This document shows positions 56,168 through 64,000 of a DNA stretch of 64,000 nucleotides, piece by piece. Source of the DNA: an uncultured Pseudomonadales bacterium (GTDB lineage: Bacteria > Pseudomonadota > Gammaproteobacteria > Pseudomonadales > Porticoccaceae); NCBI GenBank assembly GCA_943846685.1, contig OX044363.1, positions 533,501-597,500 of the forward strand, in the 5' to 3' direction. Positions within the stretch are counted from its first letter, which is position 1, and each line of letters starts with the position of its first letter. Below the pieces are notes generated by a model, which saw only the letters and a list, made by a program, of their open reading frames with translations, was not told the origin of the DNA and made no database searches. The translations under genes and the position numbers were made by a program.

Positions 56168-56755
56168 ATGGAAATAGGACAGGTAATCGAGTTTTGGTTT
56201 GGCAGTGATCTCAACGACCCGAGTTTGGCAAAGCGCCAATCTCCACTCTGGTGGCAAAAAAATCCCCAGACTGATGCTCTGATACGAAAGAATTTTGCCG
56301 ACGGATTACAGGGGCTGATTAACGGTGATTACGACCACTGGCTTGAGAGTCCCAAAGGCCGTCTGGCGGCGATTATTGTTGCCGACCAGTTTTCACGCAA
56401 TATGTATCGCGATACAGCTCGGGCATTTGGCCAGGATGAATTGGCCTTGAGCTGGTGTCTGGACGGTATGGCTTTAAAGCATGATATTGAATTGCCCTTT
56501 ATATGTAGGGTATTTTTTTATATGCCGCTGGAGCATGCAGAGTCCCGCGAGATGCAGGAGCTCTCGGTGAAACAGTTTACTGAACTGGCTGAGCTGGAGA
56601 ATAGTGATACGTTTATGGGCTTTGTGGATTTTGCCGAGCGTCATCGACAGGTGATCCAGCAGTTTGGCCGCTACCCCCATCGCAACAGTATCCTCGAGCG
56701 CGATAATACGGCGGCTGAGCAGGCCTATCTTGATCAGCCTGGCAGCGGTTTTTAA
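56168..56755 (+). CDS. DUF924 family protein
   Basis: A 195-residue protein starting at ATG 56168. The pattern 'VIEFWFGSDL', 'WWQKNPQTDALIRKNFA', 'LAAIIVADQFSRNMYRD' and 'RVFFYMPLEHAES' is the DUF924 (YbiU/COG3803) signature. It is predicted to be helical with no catalytic assignment. It stands alone between hemL and convergent hemJ; only six bases separate its stop from that of hemJ. Confidence 0.88.
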   Translation: MEIGQVIEFWFGSDLNDPSLAKRQSPLWWQKNPQTDALIRKNFADGLQGLINGDYDHWLESPKGRLAAIIVADQFSRNMYRDTARAFGQDELALSWCLDGMALKHDIELPFICRVFFYMPLEHAESREMQELSVKQFTELAELENSDTFMGFVDFAERHRQVIQQFGRYPHRNSILERDNTAAEQAYLDQPGSGF

Positions 56756-56761
56756 AGGTTT

Positions 56762-57190
56762 CTAGCCGAAGGGTTTTACGATAACCAAAATCACAATGGC
56801 CACCAGAAACAGCACCGGCACTTCATTAAATAGACGGAAAAACACATGAGTCTTAGTGCTGCTGTCACTGCTCAGCTGTTTCATATAGGCGGCACAGACA
56901 AAGTGGTAGGCGATGAGTACTACTACTAGCAGTGCTTTTAATTGAAACCACAGTTGGCTCAAATAATAATCGGGATTTAGCAGTACCAGCCAGCCGCCGA
57001 AGATCACGGTGGCGATCATGGAGGGGGTGGCAATGCCATTGTAGAGTTTGCGCTCCATCAGCTTAAAGCGCTCGATACTCACCGCGTCATCTGACATTGC
57101 GTGATAGACAAACAGGCGCGGCAGATAAAACAGCGCAGCAAACCAGCAGATAACGGCGATTAAATGGAAGGACAAAACCCATGCGTACAT
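56762..57190 (-). CDS. hemJ: HemJ-type protoporphyrinogen oxidase (UPF0093)
   Basis: A 142-residue integral membrane protein, ATG 57190, with four hydrophobic segments. The conserved His in 'WVLSFHLIAVICWFAALFYL' and Lys/Arg in 'LPRLFVYH' and 'WFQLKALLVVVLIAYH' match HemJ, the quinone-linked protoporphyrinogen IX oxidase. No hemG or hemY is visible in the window. It is divergent from argC. Confidence 0.88.
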   Translation of the reverse strand: MYAWVLSFHLIAVICWFAALFYLPRLFVYHAMSDDAVSIERFKLMERKLYNGIATPSMIATVIFGGWLVLLNPDYYLSQLWFQLKALLVVVLIAYHFVCAAYMKQLSSDSSTKTHVFFRLFNEVPVLFLVAIVILVIVKPFG

Positions 57191-57283
57191 TTAATATCTC
57201 CCGTTTAGACTGTAATTTTCGGGTATTATAGACCGATGGTTTGATTCTGGATAACTAATTAGAGAAGACACAAGAGAAGACAA

Positions 57284-58327
57284 GTGATTAAAGTTGGAAT
57301 TGTAGGTGCAACCGGATATACCGGTGTTGAGTTATTAAGGCTGCTGGCCGGCCATCCACAGGCGCAGGTAACGGTGATTACTTCGCGCAGCGAAAAAGGT
57401 CTGCCGGTTGCTGATTTGTATCCCAATCTGCGAGGTGTAATCGATCTGGCCTTTTCGGCGCCGGATGTAGATCAACTCTCAGAATGTGATGTTGTGTTCT
57501 TTGCTACCCCCCATGGTGTGGCGCAGAGCATGGTGGCAGAAATTTTACAGCGCGGGGTCAAGGTTATAGATCTCTCCGCTGACTTTAGAATTAGAGATGC
57601 GGACCTCTGGGAGAGCTGGTACGGCCAGCCCCACAGCGCTCGCGATTTGATACCTCAGGCGGTCTATGGCTTGCCGGAAGTGAACCGCGAAGCGATTAAA
57701 GGCGCTAGCCTTATCGCCTGCCCGGGCTGTTATCCAACCAGTGTTCAGCTGGGCTTTTTGCCTCTGCTGGAGGCTGACTGTATCGATGTGACTGACCTGA
57801 TTGCCAACTCGGCTTCTGGTGTTAGCGGTGCCGGTCGTCAGGCCAGTATTGGCGCATTGCATTCCGAGATGAGCGATAGCTTTAAAGCCTATGCGTCCTC
57901 TGGTCACCGTCATCATCCGGAGATTGTTCAGGGACTCGGCGATATTGCCGCTGGAAATTCCGATGCAGGCGATATTAACCTTACGTTTGTGCCTCACCTG
58001 TTACCTATAAACAGAGGTATACATACCACCCTGTATGCCAACCTGACTAAAGAGGTTGATATCCAGGCGCTCTTTGAGCAGCGCTATAAAGATGAGCCCT
58101 TTGTCGATGTGCTGCCCGCTGGCAGTCACCCAGAGACCCGCTCGGTTCGCGGCTCCAATGTCTGCCGTATTGCTGTCTGTCGCCCCGGTGGCGGCAACAA
58201 GGTCGTGGTTCTGGTGGTGGAAGATAACCTTACCAAAGGAGCCTCAGGTCAGGGTATACAATGTCTGAATATTATCTTCGGGCTACCTGAAAACAGTGGC
58301 TTAAGTGCGCCGGCACTACTGCCCTAA
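57284..58327 (+). CDS. argC: N-acetyl-gamma-glutamyl-phosphate reductase
   Basis: A 347-residue dehydrogenase starting at GTG 57284. It reduces acetylglutamyl phosphate with NADPH in arginine synthesis. Motifs: '[20 protein letters not shown]' (nucleotide binding), '[13 protein letters not shown]', the catalytic Cys in '[14 protein letters not shown]' and '[11 protein letters not shown]'. Overlaps the next gene by one base (TAATG), so translation is coupled. Confidence 0.97.
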   Translation: MIKVGIVGATGYTGVELLRLLAGHPQAQVTVITSRSEKGLPVADLYPNLRGVIDLAFSAPDVDQLSECDVVFFATPHGVAQSMVAEILQRGVKVIDLSADFRIRDADLWESWYGQPHSARDLIPQAVYGLPEVNREAIKGASLIACPGCYPTSVQLGFLPLLEADCIDVTDLIANSASGVSGAGRQASIGALHSEMSDSFKAYASSGHRHHPEIVQGLGDIAAGNSDAGDINLTFVPHLLPINRGIHTTLYANLTKEVDIQALFEQRYKDEPFVDVLPAGSHPETRSVRGSNVCRIAVCRPGGGNKVVVLVVEDNLTKGASGQGIQCLNIIFGLPENSGLSAPALLP

Positions 58328-59025
58328 TGAGTGAAGTAAAATCCATTGTTCTTCCCTACCGGCCGCAGTTGGCGTACCTTGTGGCGTTGGTGTTTGCCGC
58401 GCTTATGGTTGCGGTGTTCTTCTTCGGCAAATCCTCGGAGAGAGAGACTCTCAAGGATGAAATGCAGGAGAAGGCGCGGCTCGAAGTGCTCGCGGCCAGA
58501 CTCGAGGCGACAGTTGCAAGTCACCAGCAGCAGCTGAGTCGACTCGAGCTCAATCTGAAAGTGGATTCTGCGGCACTGGAAAGTACCCGCCAGGAAATGA
58601 TTGTTTTACAGAAAAGTATTTACCAGCGCGATGAGGAATTAAAACTCTATCGTGAATTGCTGCAGGATGGCAGCCAGCCTAATGGGCTCTCAGTGGCAGA
58701 TCTAAAGTTAAATCTGCTCGATGATGGGCGAGTCAGTTATCGTTGGGTAGCAAGACAAAAGACAGAAAAGATGAAGACGCTAAGTGTCTCGGCAAAGTTT
58801 TGGGTTTCTGGATTGCTCGATGGAAAAGAGGCCAGGTTCACGCTGGCAGAGCTTGATCCTGAGGTTGAAAAATTGCCGCTAAAGATGGAATTTAAATATT
58901 TCTCAATCAGTCGGGGTGCTATGACCTTGCCGGACAATTTTGAGCCCCGGCAGGTGCGCATAACGCTTCGTTACCCGTGGATGGAAAAGACACAGTTCGA
59001 TCAAAAATATGACTGGAAAATTTAA
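58327..59025 (+). CDS. DUF6776 family membrane-anchored coiled-coil protein
   Basis: A 232-residue protein, start overlapping the argC stop. One transmembrane helix at about residues 14-34 ('YLVALVFAALMVAVFFFG') is followed by a coiled coil (about 37-105, many Glu/Leu/Arg heptads) and a C-terminal beta-rich domain. An equivalent gene sits between argC and the bactofilin gene in Pseudomonas. Function unknown. Confidence 0.72.
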   Translation: MSEVKSIVLPYRPQLAYLVALVFAALMVAVFFFGKSSERETLKDEMQEKARLEVLAARLEATVASHQQQLSRLELNLKVDSAALESTRQEMIVLQKSIYQRDEELKLYRELLQDGSQPNGLSVADLKLNLLDDGRVSYRWVARQKTEKMKTLSVSAKFWVSGLLDGKEARFTLAELDPEVEKLPLKMEFKYFSISRGAMTLPDNFEPRQVRITLRYPWMEKTQFDQKYDWKI

Positions 59026-59035
59026 GGGGTGAAAG

Positions 59036-59482
59036 ATGCCTAAATTTAAGGGTTTGAAACGTTTTAAAAATGAAAATCGTTTTAATGCCGGAACCACCAC
59101 GCTAATTGCCGCTGGCACTCAGTTGACTGGCGATATAAGTTTCACCGGCAATCTAGAGATTGAAGGTGAGGTGATTGGCAATGTTAGCGCCGCGGGCGAT
59201 CAGTCTCGGGTACGAGTTTTAGAGAGCGGTTCGGTGAGTGGTAATATCGAGGTTGCGACTATTATTGTTAACGGTCATGTCAAAGGCGATCTATACGCTA
59301 GCGAGCTGGTTGAATTAGCTGCGAAAGCGGTAGTCGAAGGTAATTTAAACTATAACTTGATTGGAATAGAGAAAGGCGCTGAAGTTGTCGGCAGTTTTGT
59401 TTATCATTCCGCCGAGTCAAATATCACACCGTTTCCAGCTGATCGCAATGAGGTCCCCACCGACCGCGACGAAGCTGTTTAA
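59036..59482 (+). CDS. Bactofilin
   Basis: A 148-residue bactofilin (DUF583), ATG 59036, 11 bases after the previous gene. The core is a right-handed beta-helix with repeated short hydrophobic turns, e.g. 'TLIAAGTQLTGDISFTGNLE', 'IEGEVIGNVSA' and 'ASELVELAAKAVVEGNLNY'. Bactofilins polymerise without nucleotide at the membrane and organise cell-wall or pole processes. The M23 peptidase nearby is a typical partner class. Confidence 0.92.
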   Translation: MPKFKGLKRFKNENRFNAGTTTLIAAGTQLTGDISFTGNLEIEGEVIGNVSAAGDQSRVRVLESGSVSGNIEVATIIVNGHVKGDLYASELVELAAKAVVEGNLNYNLIGIEKGAEVVGSFVYHSAESNITPFPADRNEVPTDRDEAV

Positions 59483-59534
59483 ATAAGACTGTTAAAATAG
59501 GACAGTTTGGAATCATAGGAAACACGGAGAAAAA

Positions 59535-59888
59535 ATGTCAGGCATTGAAACATTTACACCCTCAGTTCTAGAGGTTACCGAAAGCGCAGTAGCCAAGGTG
59601 CAGAACCTCAAAAAGGAAGAGGACAACGAAGCGTTAAAGTTGCGTGTCTATGTGACTGGCGGCGGCTGCTCGGGGTTTCAATATGGTTTTTCTTTTGAAG
59701 ATGTGATGGCTGAAGATGACACAGCGGTTTCTCGTGACGGCGTTACAGTATTGATCGATTCACTTAGCTACCAATATCTGGCCGGATCGACGGTCGACTA
59801 TGAAGAGGGACTAATGGGGTCAAGATTTTTGATTACCAATCCCAATGCTTCAACTACCTGTGGTTGTGGCGCCTCTTTTTCTATCTAA
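59535..59888 (+). CDS. erpA: Iron-sulfur insertion protein ErpA
   Basis: A 117-residue A-type carrier, ATG 59535 with GGAGAAAAA upstream. The three conserved cysteines lie in '[12 protein letters not shown]' and '[11 protein letters not shown]', the standard pattern C-x(n)-C-x-C. It delivers Fe-S clusters to apoproteins, including those of isoprenoid synthesis. Its position between bactofilin and anmK is conserved in Pseudomonas. Confidence 0.97.
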   Translation: MSGIETFTPSVLEVTESAVAKVQNLKKEEDNEALKLRVYVTGGGCSGFQYGFSFEDVMAEDDTAVSRDGVTVLIDSLSYQYLAGSTVDYEEGLMGSRFLITNPNASTTCGCGASFSI

Positions 59889-59909
59889 AACAATTTTATG
59901 TGAGCAAGG

Positions 59910-60398
59910 ATGTTCAGTATGCGATGGCTATTTCTATTAGCACTGCTACCCAATTTATTTCTGGCGCAGGTTAACCCTACCTGGGCTGCCGATCAGCTAA
60001 TTACCGCAGACAGCAAAACGGTGACTGGCTATGTGGCCAGAATCAATCTCGATAAGGCCGATGAGGTTTACGAAGCTCTTCAGCGCGCCGAAGCGTACTT
60101 CCAATCAAAACAGTATCAGGATTCCCAAGCTGCCTCTTCAATACCGCCGATTGCCTTTGTTATCTATGGCCCGGATGTGGAGATTTTCTTTAAAGAAAAT
60201 TACCGCAGCTTTAAACCTATAGTTGATTTGGCGGCACGGCTTTCGGCGCTTGAAGTAATAGATGTCAAAGTTTGTCAGGTTAGCTATGAGCGGGAGGGCT
60301 TAGATAAGGCGACTCTACTGCCATTTGTCTCTTCGGTACCATTTGGTCCGGCGGAGGTGAGTCGGTTGCTTGAAGAGCAGGAGTACAGCTACTTTTAG
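59910..60398 (+). CDS. DsrE-like protein with signal peptide
   Basis: A 162-residue protein, ATG 59910. Residues 1-26 form a signal peptide (MRWLFLLALLPNLFLA core). Residues about 48-155 resemble a DsrE/DsrF fold ('PPIAFVIYGPDVEIFFKENY', 'LSALEVIDVKVCQVSYEREG', 'LLPFVSSVPFGPAEVSRLLE'), with a Cys at the usual active position. The role is unknown; exported DsrE-like proteins are often found near sulfur or iron-sulfur genes, and erpA is adjacent. Its stop overlaps convergent anmK by four bases. Confidence 0.72.
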   Translation: MFSMRWLFLLALLPNLFLAQVNPTWAADQLITADSKTVTGYVARINLDKADEVYEALQRAEAYFQSKQYQDSQAASSIPPIAFVIYGPDVEIFFKENYRSFKPIVDLAARLSALEVIDVKVCQVSYEREGLDKATLLPFVSSVPFGPAEVSRLLEEQEYSYF

Positions 60399-61519
60399 GC
60401 GAGGTAAATTCCACCTAAAATAGCTTCTTTGCTAGCGCCGGTTACACTAGGTAAATTGCCCGGTTTCCCTTCCAGTCTTTGTTTAGCCAACCAGGCAAAA
60501 GCGCAGGCTTCCACCCAATTTGGATCCAGTCCCAACTCGGATGTTGAGCGGACGGTTGATTCAGGTATGGCCTTTGCAAGTCGCTGCATTAGTGCGCCAT
60601 TAAGCACACCACCGCCACAGACAAAAACCTCGCTGATGGGTAGATCGAGATGCTTGATTTGATCGGCAATACCCTCTGCGGTTAATTGCATTAAGGTTGC
60701 CTGAATATCCTCTGCCGGCAGATCATGCCCAGCCAATTGCTCTTCAAGCCAACGTTGATTGAATTCTTCACGGCCAGTACTTTTGGGTGCGGACTGAGCA
60801 AAAAAGCTGTGCGACTTTAGCTGGCTTAAAAGTTGGTTATCGACCGTGCCGCTATTTCCCCAGTCGCCGTTGTTGTCGAAGGCAGTACCAAGATGTCGCT
60901 GACACCAGCTATCCATCAGTATATTTCCTGGCCCGGTATCGTAGCCACTGCAATCGCCATTTGCGGCGAGCACTGTGATATTGGCGATGCCACCAATATT
61001 GACAATAACCCGATTTTTTTCCGGGTGTGAAAAGAGCCGTTGATGGAATGCGGGAACCAGTGGTGCGCCGTGTCCGCCCAGTGCCATATCGGCGCGTCTA
61101 AAATCTGCGACTACAGTGCAGCCGGTTCGCGCGGCAATAATATTGGGGTCGCTAATCTGTAGGCTGTAGCCGGCTTTTTCTGTGTTTGTGCCGGAGGAGG
61201 GCGGCAAGTGACGGATAGTCTGCCCATGGCTGCCAATAGCTGCAATCTGATTCGGTTGAATATTCAGTGAATCGATTAATCTTAGAGCAGCTTCGGAAAA
61301 TAACTCGCCGAGCTGATTGTCGGTTTCGCAATACAGTTGCACGCTATCCTTACCCGGCAGGCAGAGATTGAGAATCTGCTCTCTGAGCTTTTCAGGTATA
61401 GGGTGAGAGTGGCTGCCGAGAACTTGAGGAATATCATGGGTAAATTCAACCGCTGCTACATCGATGCTATCAATGCTAGTGCCGGACATCAGTCCCAGAT
61501 AAATATTTGGGGTGGCCAT
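60395..61519 (-). CDS. anmK: Anhydro-N-acetylmuramic acid kinase
   Basis: A 374-residue enzyme, ATG 61519. It phosphorylates anhydroMurNAc released during cell-wall recycling. Motifs: 'IYLGLMSGTSIDSIDVAAVE', 'GSHGQTIRHLP', 'VVADFRRADMALGGHGAPLVP' and 'VNIGGIANITVL', 'GYDTGPGNILMD'. Next to the M23 peptidase on the same strand (nine bases apart), forming a murein-recycling pair. Confidence 0.96.
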   Translation of the reverse strand: MATPNIYLGLMSGTSIDSIDVAAVEFTHDIPQVLGSHSHPIPEKLREQILNLCLPGKDSVQLYCETDNQLGELFSEAALRLIDSLNIQPNQIAAIGSHGQTIRHLPPSSGTNTEKAGYSLQISDPNIIAARTGCTVVADFRRADMALGGHGAPLVPAFHQRLFSHPEKNRVIVNIGGIANITVLAANGDCSGYDTGPGNILMDSWCQRHLGTAFDNNGDWGNSGTVDNQLLSQLKSHSFFAQSAPKSTGREEFNQRWLEEQLAGHDLPAEDIQATLMQLTAEGIADQIKHLDLPISEVFVCGGGVLNGALMQRLAKAIPESTVRSTSELGLDPNWVEACAFAWLAKQRLEGKPGNLPSVTGASKEAILGGIYLA

Positions 61520-61528
61520 TAGTGCAGC

Positions 61529-62887
61529 TTAGTTGGCACTGGAGGTGCCGCTATTGATATCTGCCGCCGCTTCGCTTCCGGCAAAGGTGCTGGTGCCCCC
61601 ATGCTGTGCGAGTTGCCTCAACATAGGTTGGGTGGTGGTTTGAAATGCCATAAGCTCAGCTTTGGGGATTGGGTTGGCCTGAGGAAGTTTAACGGTGCGT
61701 GGATTGCGATGTACGCCGTTAACCAAAAATTCATAGTGCAGGTGCGGCCCTGTGGCATAGCCTGTGGAGCCGACTGTACCGATTAGCTGACGCTGACGAA
61801 CAGACTGCCCTTTGCGCACTTTTTTCTTATTGAGGTGAAGATATTTTGTAATGTAAGTCTGGCCGTGCTGAACAAACACATAGTTACCGTTGGCTTTACT
61901 GTAGCCGGCGGCAATAACTTTGCCATCACCGGCTGAGTAAACCGGTGTGCCTCTCGGTGCTGCATAGTCGACACCACGGTGGGCTTTAATCTTCTTGTGA
62001 ATAGGGTGTTTACGCTTGAGATTAAACCCAGAGCTAATTCGGAAGATATCCAGCGGGGTGCGCAGAAAGGCTTTGCGCATACTTAGACCCTCTGGAGTGT
62101 AATAGTTGGTGACACCCTGATCATTGGTGTAGCGCACCGCCTGATAAGTTTTTCCGCGGTTGGTAAAGGTCGCGGCAACAATATCACCTACGCTTAATTT
62201 CTCGCCCTCAAGAAAGTTTTCTTCAAACAGCAGCGAAAATGAATCTTCTTTGCGGATATCGAAAACAAAGTCGATATCCCAGGCAAATATATTGGCCAGT
62301 TCCATAATAAGCTTGTCTGGCAGATCAGCTTCCAGACCTGACATATAGAGAGAGTCTTTAATCACTCCCTCGCGGTAGTTTAATAATGTATCTGGTTCCA
62401 GTACCCGCTGCTCAGAGCTGTAGCTTTTACCTTCACGAGTAAACACGCGGCTGACTAGCTTCGACTGCACATGATGCAATTCCTGAAGCTGACCAACATT
62501 GTCGAGGCCAAAGCGGAATAGTTCACCGGGATAGAGATTGCGCAGTAGCTTACCATCCTGTGATGAAGAGACTTGGTAGACATCTATAGCGGTGAGTTTT
62601 GCGCGGGTAAATAGAGTAGAGAGGCTATCGCCGGAGGAGACGCGCTGTTCTGTCCAGCTCAATGCGGGTGCGATCTCTTCTGGTGCAATTGGCAGTGGCT
62701 GAGTCGCCACAGGAATTTCTATCGACTCTGCAATCTTGCGATTGGCTTCTGCGTCGCTAACCGGGTAGAGCGCCAGAACCAGCAGGCAGCAGCCAACGGC
62801 CGAGGCCATCATAAGATGGTGTCGCGGAAAGTCCTTGAGAGTGGAATGCAGCAAACTAACCGTTTTGCGCACTTTATTCACTGTCAT
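61529..62887 (-). CDS. M23 family murein endopeptidase, membrane-anchored
   Basis: A 452-residue protein, ATG 62887. A transmembrane or signal segment occurs near residues 23-42 ('HLMMASAVGCCLLVLALYPV'), followed by an OapA/LysM-like region and an M23 domain (about 290-400). Zinc-binding residues are in 'HRGVDYAAPRGTPVYSAGDG' (H-x3-D) and 'GYATGPHLHYEF' (H-x-H). Similar to MepM/PA0667-type DD-endopeptidases that open peptidoglycan for growth. It is divergent from tyrS (198-base gap). Confidence 0.93.
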   Translation of the reverse strand: MTVNKVRKTVSLLHSTLKDFPRHHLMMASAVGCCLLVLALYPVSDAEANRKIAESIEIPVATQPLPIAPEEIAPALSWTEQRVSSGDSLSTLFTRAKLTAIDVYQVSSSQDGKLLRNLYPGELFRFGLDNVGQLQELHHVQSKLVSRVFTREGKSYSSEQRVLEPDTLLNYREGVIKDSLYMSGLEADLPDKLIMELANIFAWDIDFVFDIRKEDSFSLLFEENFLEGEKLSVGDIVAATFTNRGKTYQAVRYTNDQGVTNYYTPEGLSMRKAFLRTPLDIFRISSGFNLKRKHPIHKKIKAHRGVDYAAPRGTPVYSAGDGKVIAAGYSKANGNYVFVQHGQTYITKYLHLNKKKVRKGQSVRQRQLIGTVGSTGYATGPHLHYEFLVNGVHRNPRTVKLPQANPIPKAELMAFQTTTQPMLRQLAQHGGTSTFAGSEAAADINSGTSSAN

Positions 62888-63085
62888 AAAAAGCCAATGC
62901 TGTGAGATTTTCGCAAGTTTAGCTCAATAAATTAACAAGTTACAGAGACAAGCTCGTGCTTTTTGCGAGCTAACTGAGTACTACTTATAATGTAGCAGCA
63001 TATATGTAGGCGATAAAATCTTGTATTTGCGCCCTCAATGTGTAGAGTTGGCGCTCCTAAATAGTGACCAGTGAAACCAGTTCCG

Positions 63086-64000
63086 ATGAAACAAAGTGGC
63101 AGTCAGTTAATCAATCAATTGCGCCAGCGCGGCCTTGTTGCGCAGGTATCTGCAGAAGAAGAATTAGAAACCCATCTCGATCAACCGCGAGTACTCTACT
63201 GTGGTTTTGATCCTACCGCTGACAGCCTGCATCTTGGTCACCTTGTGCCGCTACTTGTTCTAAAGCGTTTTCAGGAAGCCGGGCATACACCGATTGCCTT
63301 GGTGGGTGGTGCTACTGGACTGATTGGCGATCCGAGTTTTAAGGCTGCCGAGCGCAAGCTTAATACGCCGGATGTGATTTCAGGCTGGGCGGATAAGATA
63401 AAAAGTCAGGTCAGTCAGTTTATTGATTTCGACTGTGGCGAAAACTCGGCGATTGTCGCTAATAACCTCGATTGGACTGCAGAGATGTCGGCGCTGGAGT
63501 TTTTGCGCGATGTGGGTAAGCACTTCTCAGTAAACAATATGATCAATAAAGAGTCAGTAAAGCAGCGTCTTGATCGTGAGGGCTCGGGAATTTCGTTTAC
63601 CGAATTCTCCTACTCTCTATTACAGGGTATGGACTTTGCCGAGCTCAATCGTCGTTACGACTGCACCATGCAGGTGGGTGGTAGTGATCAGTGGGGCAAT
63701 ATAGTTGGTGGTATAGATCTCAGCCGACGGCAAAATAAGTCTCATTGCTTTGCGCTTACAGTGCCTTTAATCACCAAAGCCGACGGTACAAAGTTTGGCA
63801 AGACCGAAGCCGGTGCAGTCTGGCTCGATCCGAATAAGACTTCCCCGCTAGCGTTTTACCAGTTTTGGTTAAATGTAGCGGACGCAGATGTTTATAAATT
63901 CCTGCATTATTTCACGTTCCTCTCTATAGAGGAGATAGCCGCGATCGAAGAAACCGACCGTCAGGCTCAGGGCAGACCGCAAGCGCAAGCTGTGTTGGCC
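63086..64000 (+). CDS. tyrS: Tyrosyl-tRNA synthetase (truncated by the window edge)
   Basis: 305 codons are visible from ATG 63086 to the end of the window without a stop. The class I signatures are present: '[18 protein letters not shown]' (HIGH variant HLGH) and '[13 protein letters not shown]' (KMSKS variant). Tyr recognition motifs '[14 protein letters not shown]' and '[11 protein letters not shown]' are intact. The S4-type C-terminal domain lies outside. No T-box or leader structure was recognised in the 198 bases upstream. Confidence 0.97.
   Translation, partial: MKQSGSQLINQLRQRGLVAQVSAEEELETHLDQPRVLYCGFDPTADSLHLGHLVPLLVLKRFQEAGHTPIALVGGATGLIGDPSFKAAERKLNTPDVISGWADKIKSQVSQFIDFDCGENSAIVANNLDWTAEMSALEFLRDVGKHFSVNNMINKESVKQRLDREGSGISFTEFSYSLLQGMDFAELNRRYDCTMQVGGSDQWGNIVGGIDLSRRQNKSHCFALTVPLITKADGTKFGKTEAGAVWLDPNKTSPLAFYQFWLNVADADVYKFLHYFTFLSIEEIAAIEETDRQAQGRPQAQAVLA

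Noticed and set aside
62888..63085. T-box or other tRNA-sensing leader before tyrS
   Set aside because: No specifier-loop or T-box sequence could be recognised, and T-boxes are rare in gammaproteobacteria.

Overview
The window looks like a contiguous piece of chromosome from a marine-type gammaproteobacterium. Several gene orders match the Pseudomonas/Cellvibrionales neighbourhood: pilI-pilJ-pilK-chpA-chpB-chpC; trpE-trpGDC followed by vfr and an OsmC-like gene; accB-accC-prmA-(zinc ribbon)-dusB-fis-purH; zapA-6S RNA-fau beside ygfB-pepP-ubiH-ubiI; and argC-(DUF6776)-bactofilin-erpA-...-anmK-M23 peptidase-tyrS. Species assignment is inference: an oligotrophic marine lineage such as SAR92/Porticoccaceae would fit, but the sequence alone cannot prove it. 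No rRNA, tRNA, CRISPR array, prophage or insertion sequence was recognised.

Layout. 1-11364: type IV pilus (Chp/Pil) chemosensory cluster, with the end of a PilH-like receiver, CheW-like PilI, receptor PilJ with an unusual acidic tail, methyltransferase PilK, a 2094-residue hybrid kinase ChpA with four visible Hpt-type histidine motifs and a 15-bp tandem repeat, methylesterase ChpB and CheW-like ChpC. 11485-13107: a DmdB-like acyl-CoA ligase. 13231-18065: rpe, then a trp operon headed by a 20-codon leader peptide containing Trp-Arg-Trp, followed by trpE-trpG-trpD-trpC. 18080-19289: vfr and an OsmC/YhfA gene. 19290-20923: a LysR-type regulator divergent from a previously unlisted 40-residue small protein gene, and next to it a second unit with the same promoter and operator design and its own terminator but no start codon. 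That second unit is the best candidate for something new, a LysR-linked small RNA. 20920-23675: coq7, a multipass membrane protein and purD. 23820-28786: an accessory block that separates purD from purH. It holds a photolyase pseudogene and a cyanase-FNT channel-PP2C/kinase nitrogen module under a near-perfect sigma-54 promoter. 28863-37968 (minus strand): purH, fis, dusB, prmA, accC, accB, aroQ, dsbD. 38176-42387: a PCu(A)C copper chaperone, DUF2333 and a PAS-GGDEF-EAL protein. 42431-51691: PfkB kinase, rpiA, ilvA, fau, 6S RNA, zapA, a ZapB-like protein, ygfB, pepP, ubiH, ubiI. 51792-51859: a dispersed-type inverted repeat. 51867-57190: rsmC, rsuA, hemB, hemL, DUF924, hemJ. 57284-64000: argC to the truncated tyrS.

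Functionally this is mostly core metabolism (tryptophan, purine, fatty acid, haem, ubiquinone, arginine) plus surface motility control. The accessory signals are concentrated at 19.3-19.9 kb and 23.7-28.8 kb. The most useful non-gene observations are the paired LysR-linked promoters, the trp leader, the sigma-54 site ahead of cynS and the disrupted photolyase.
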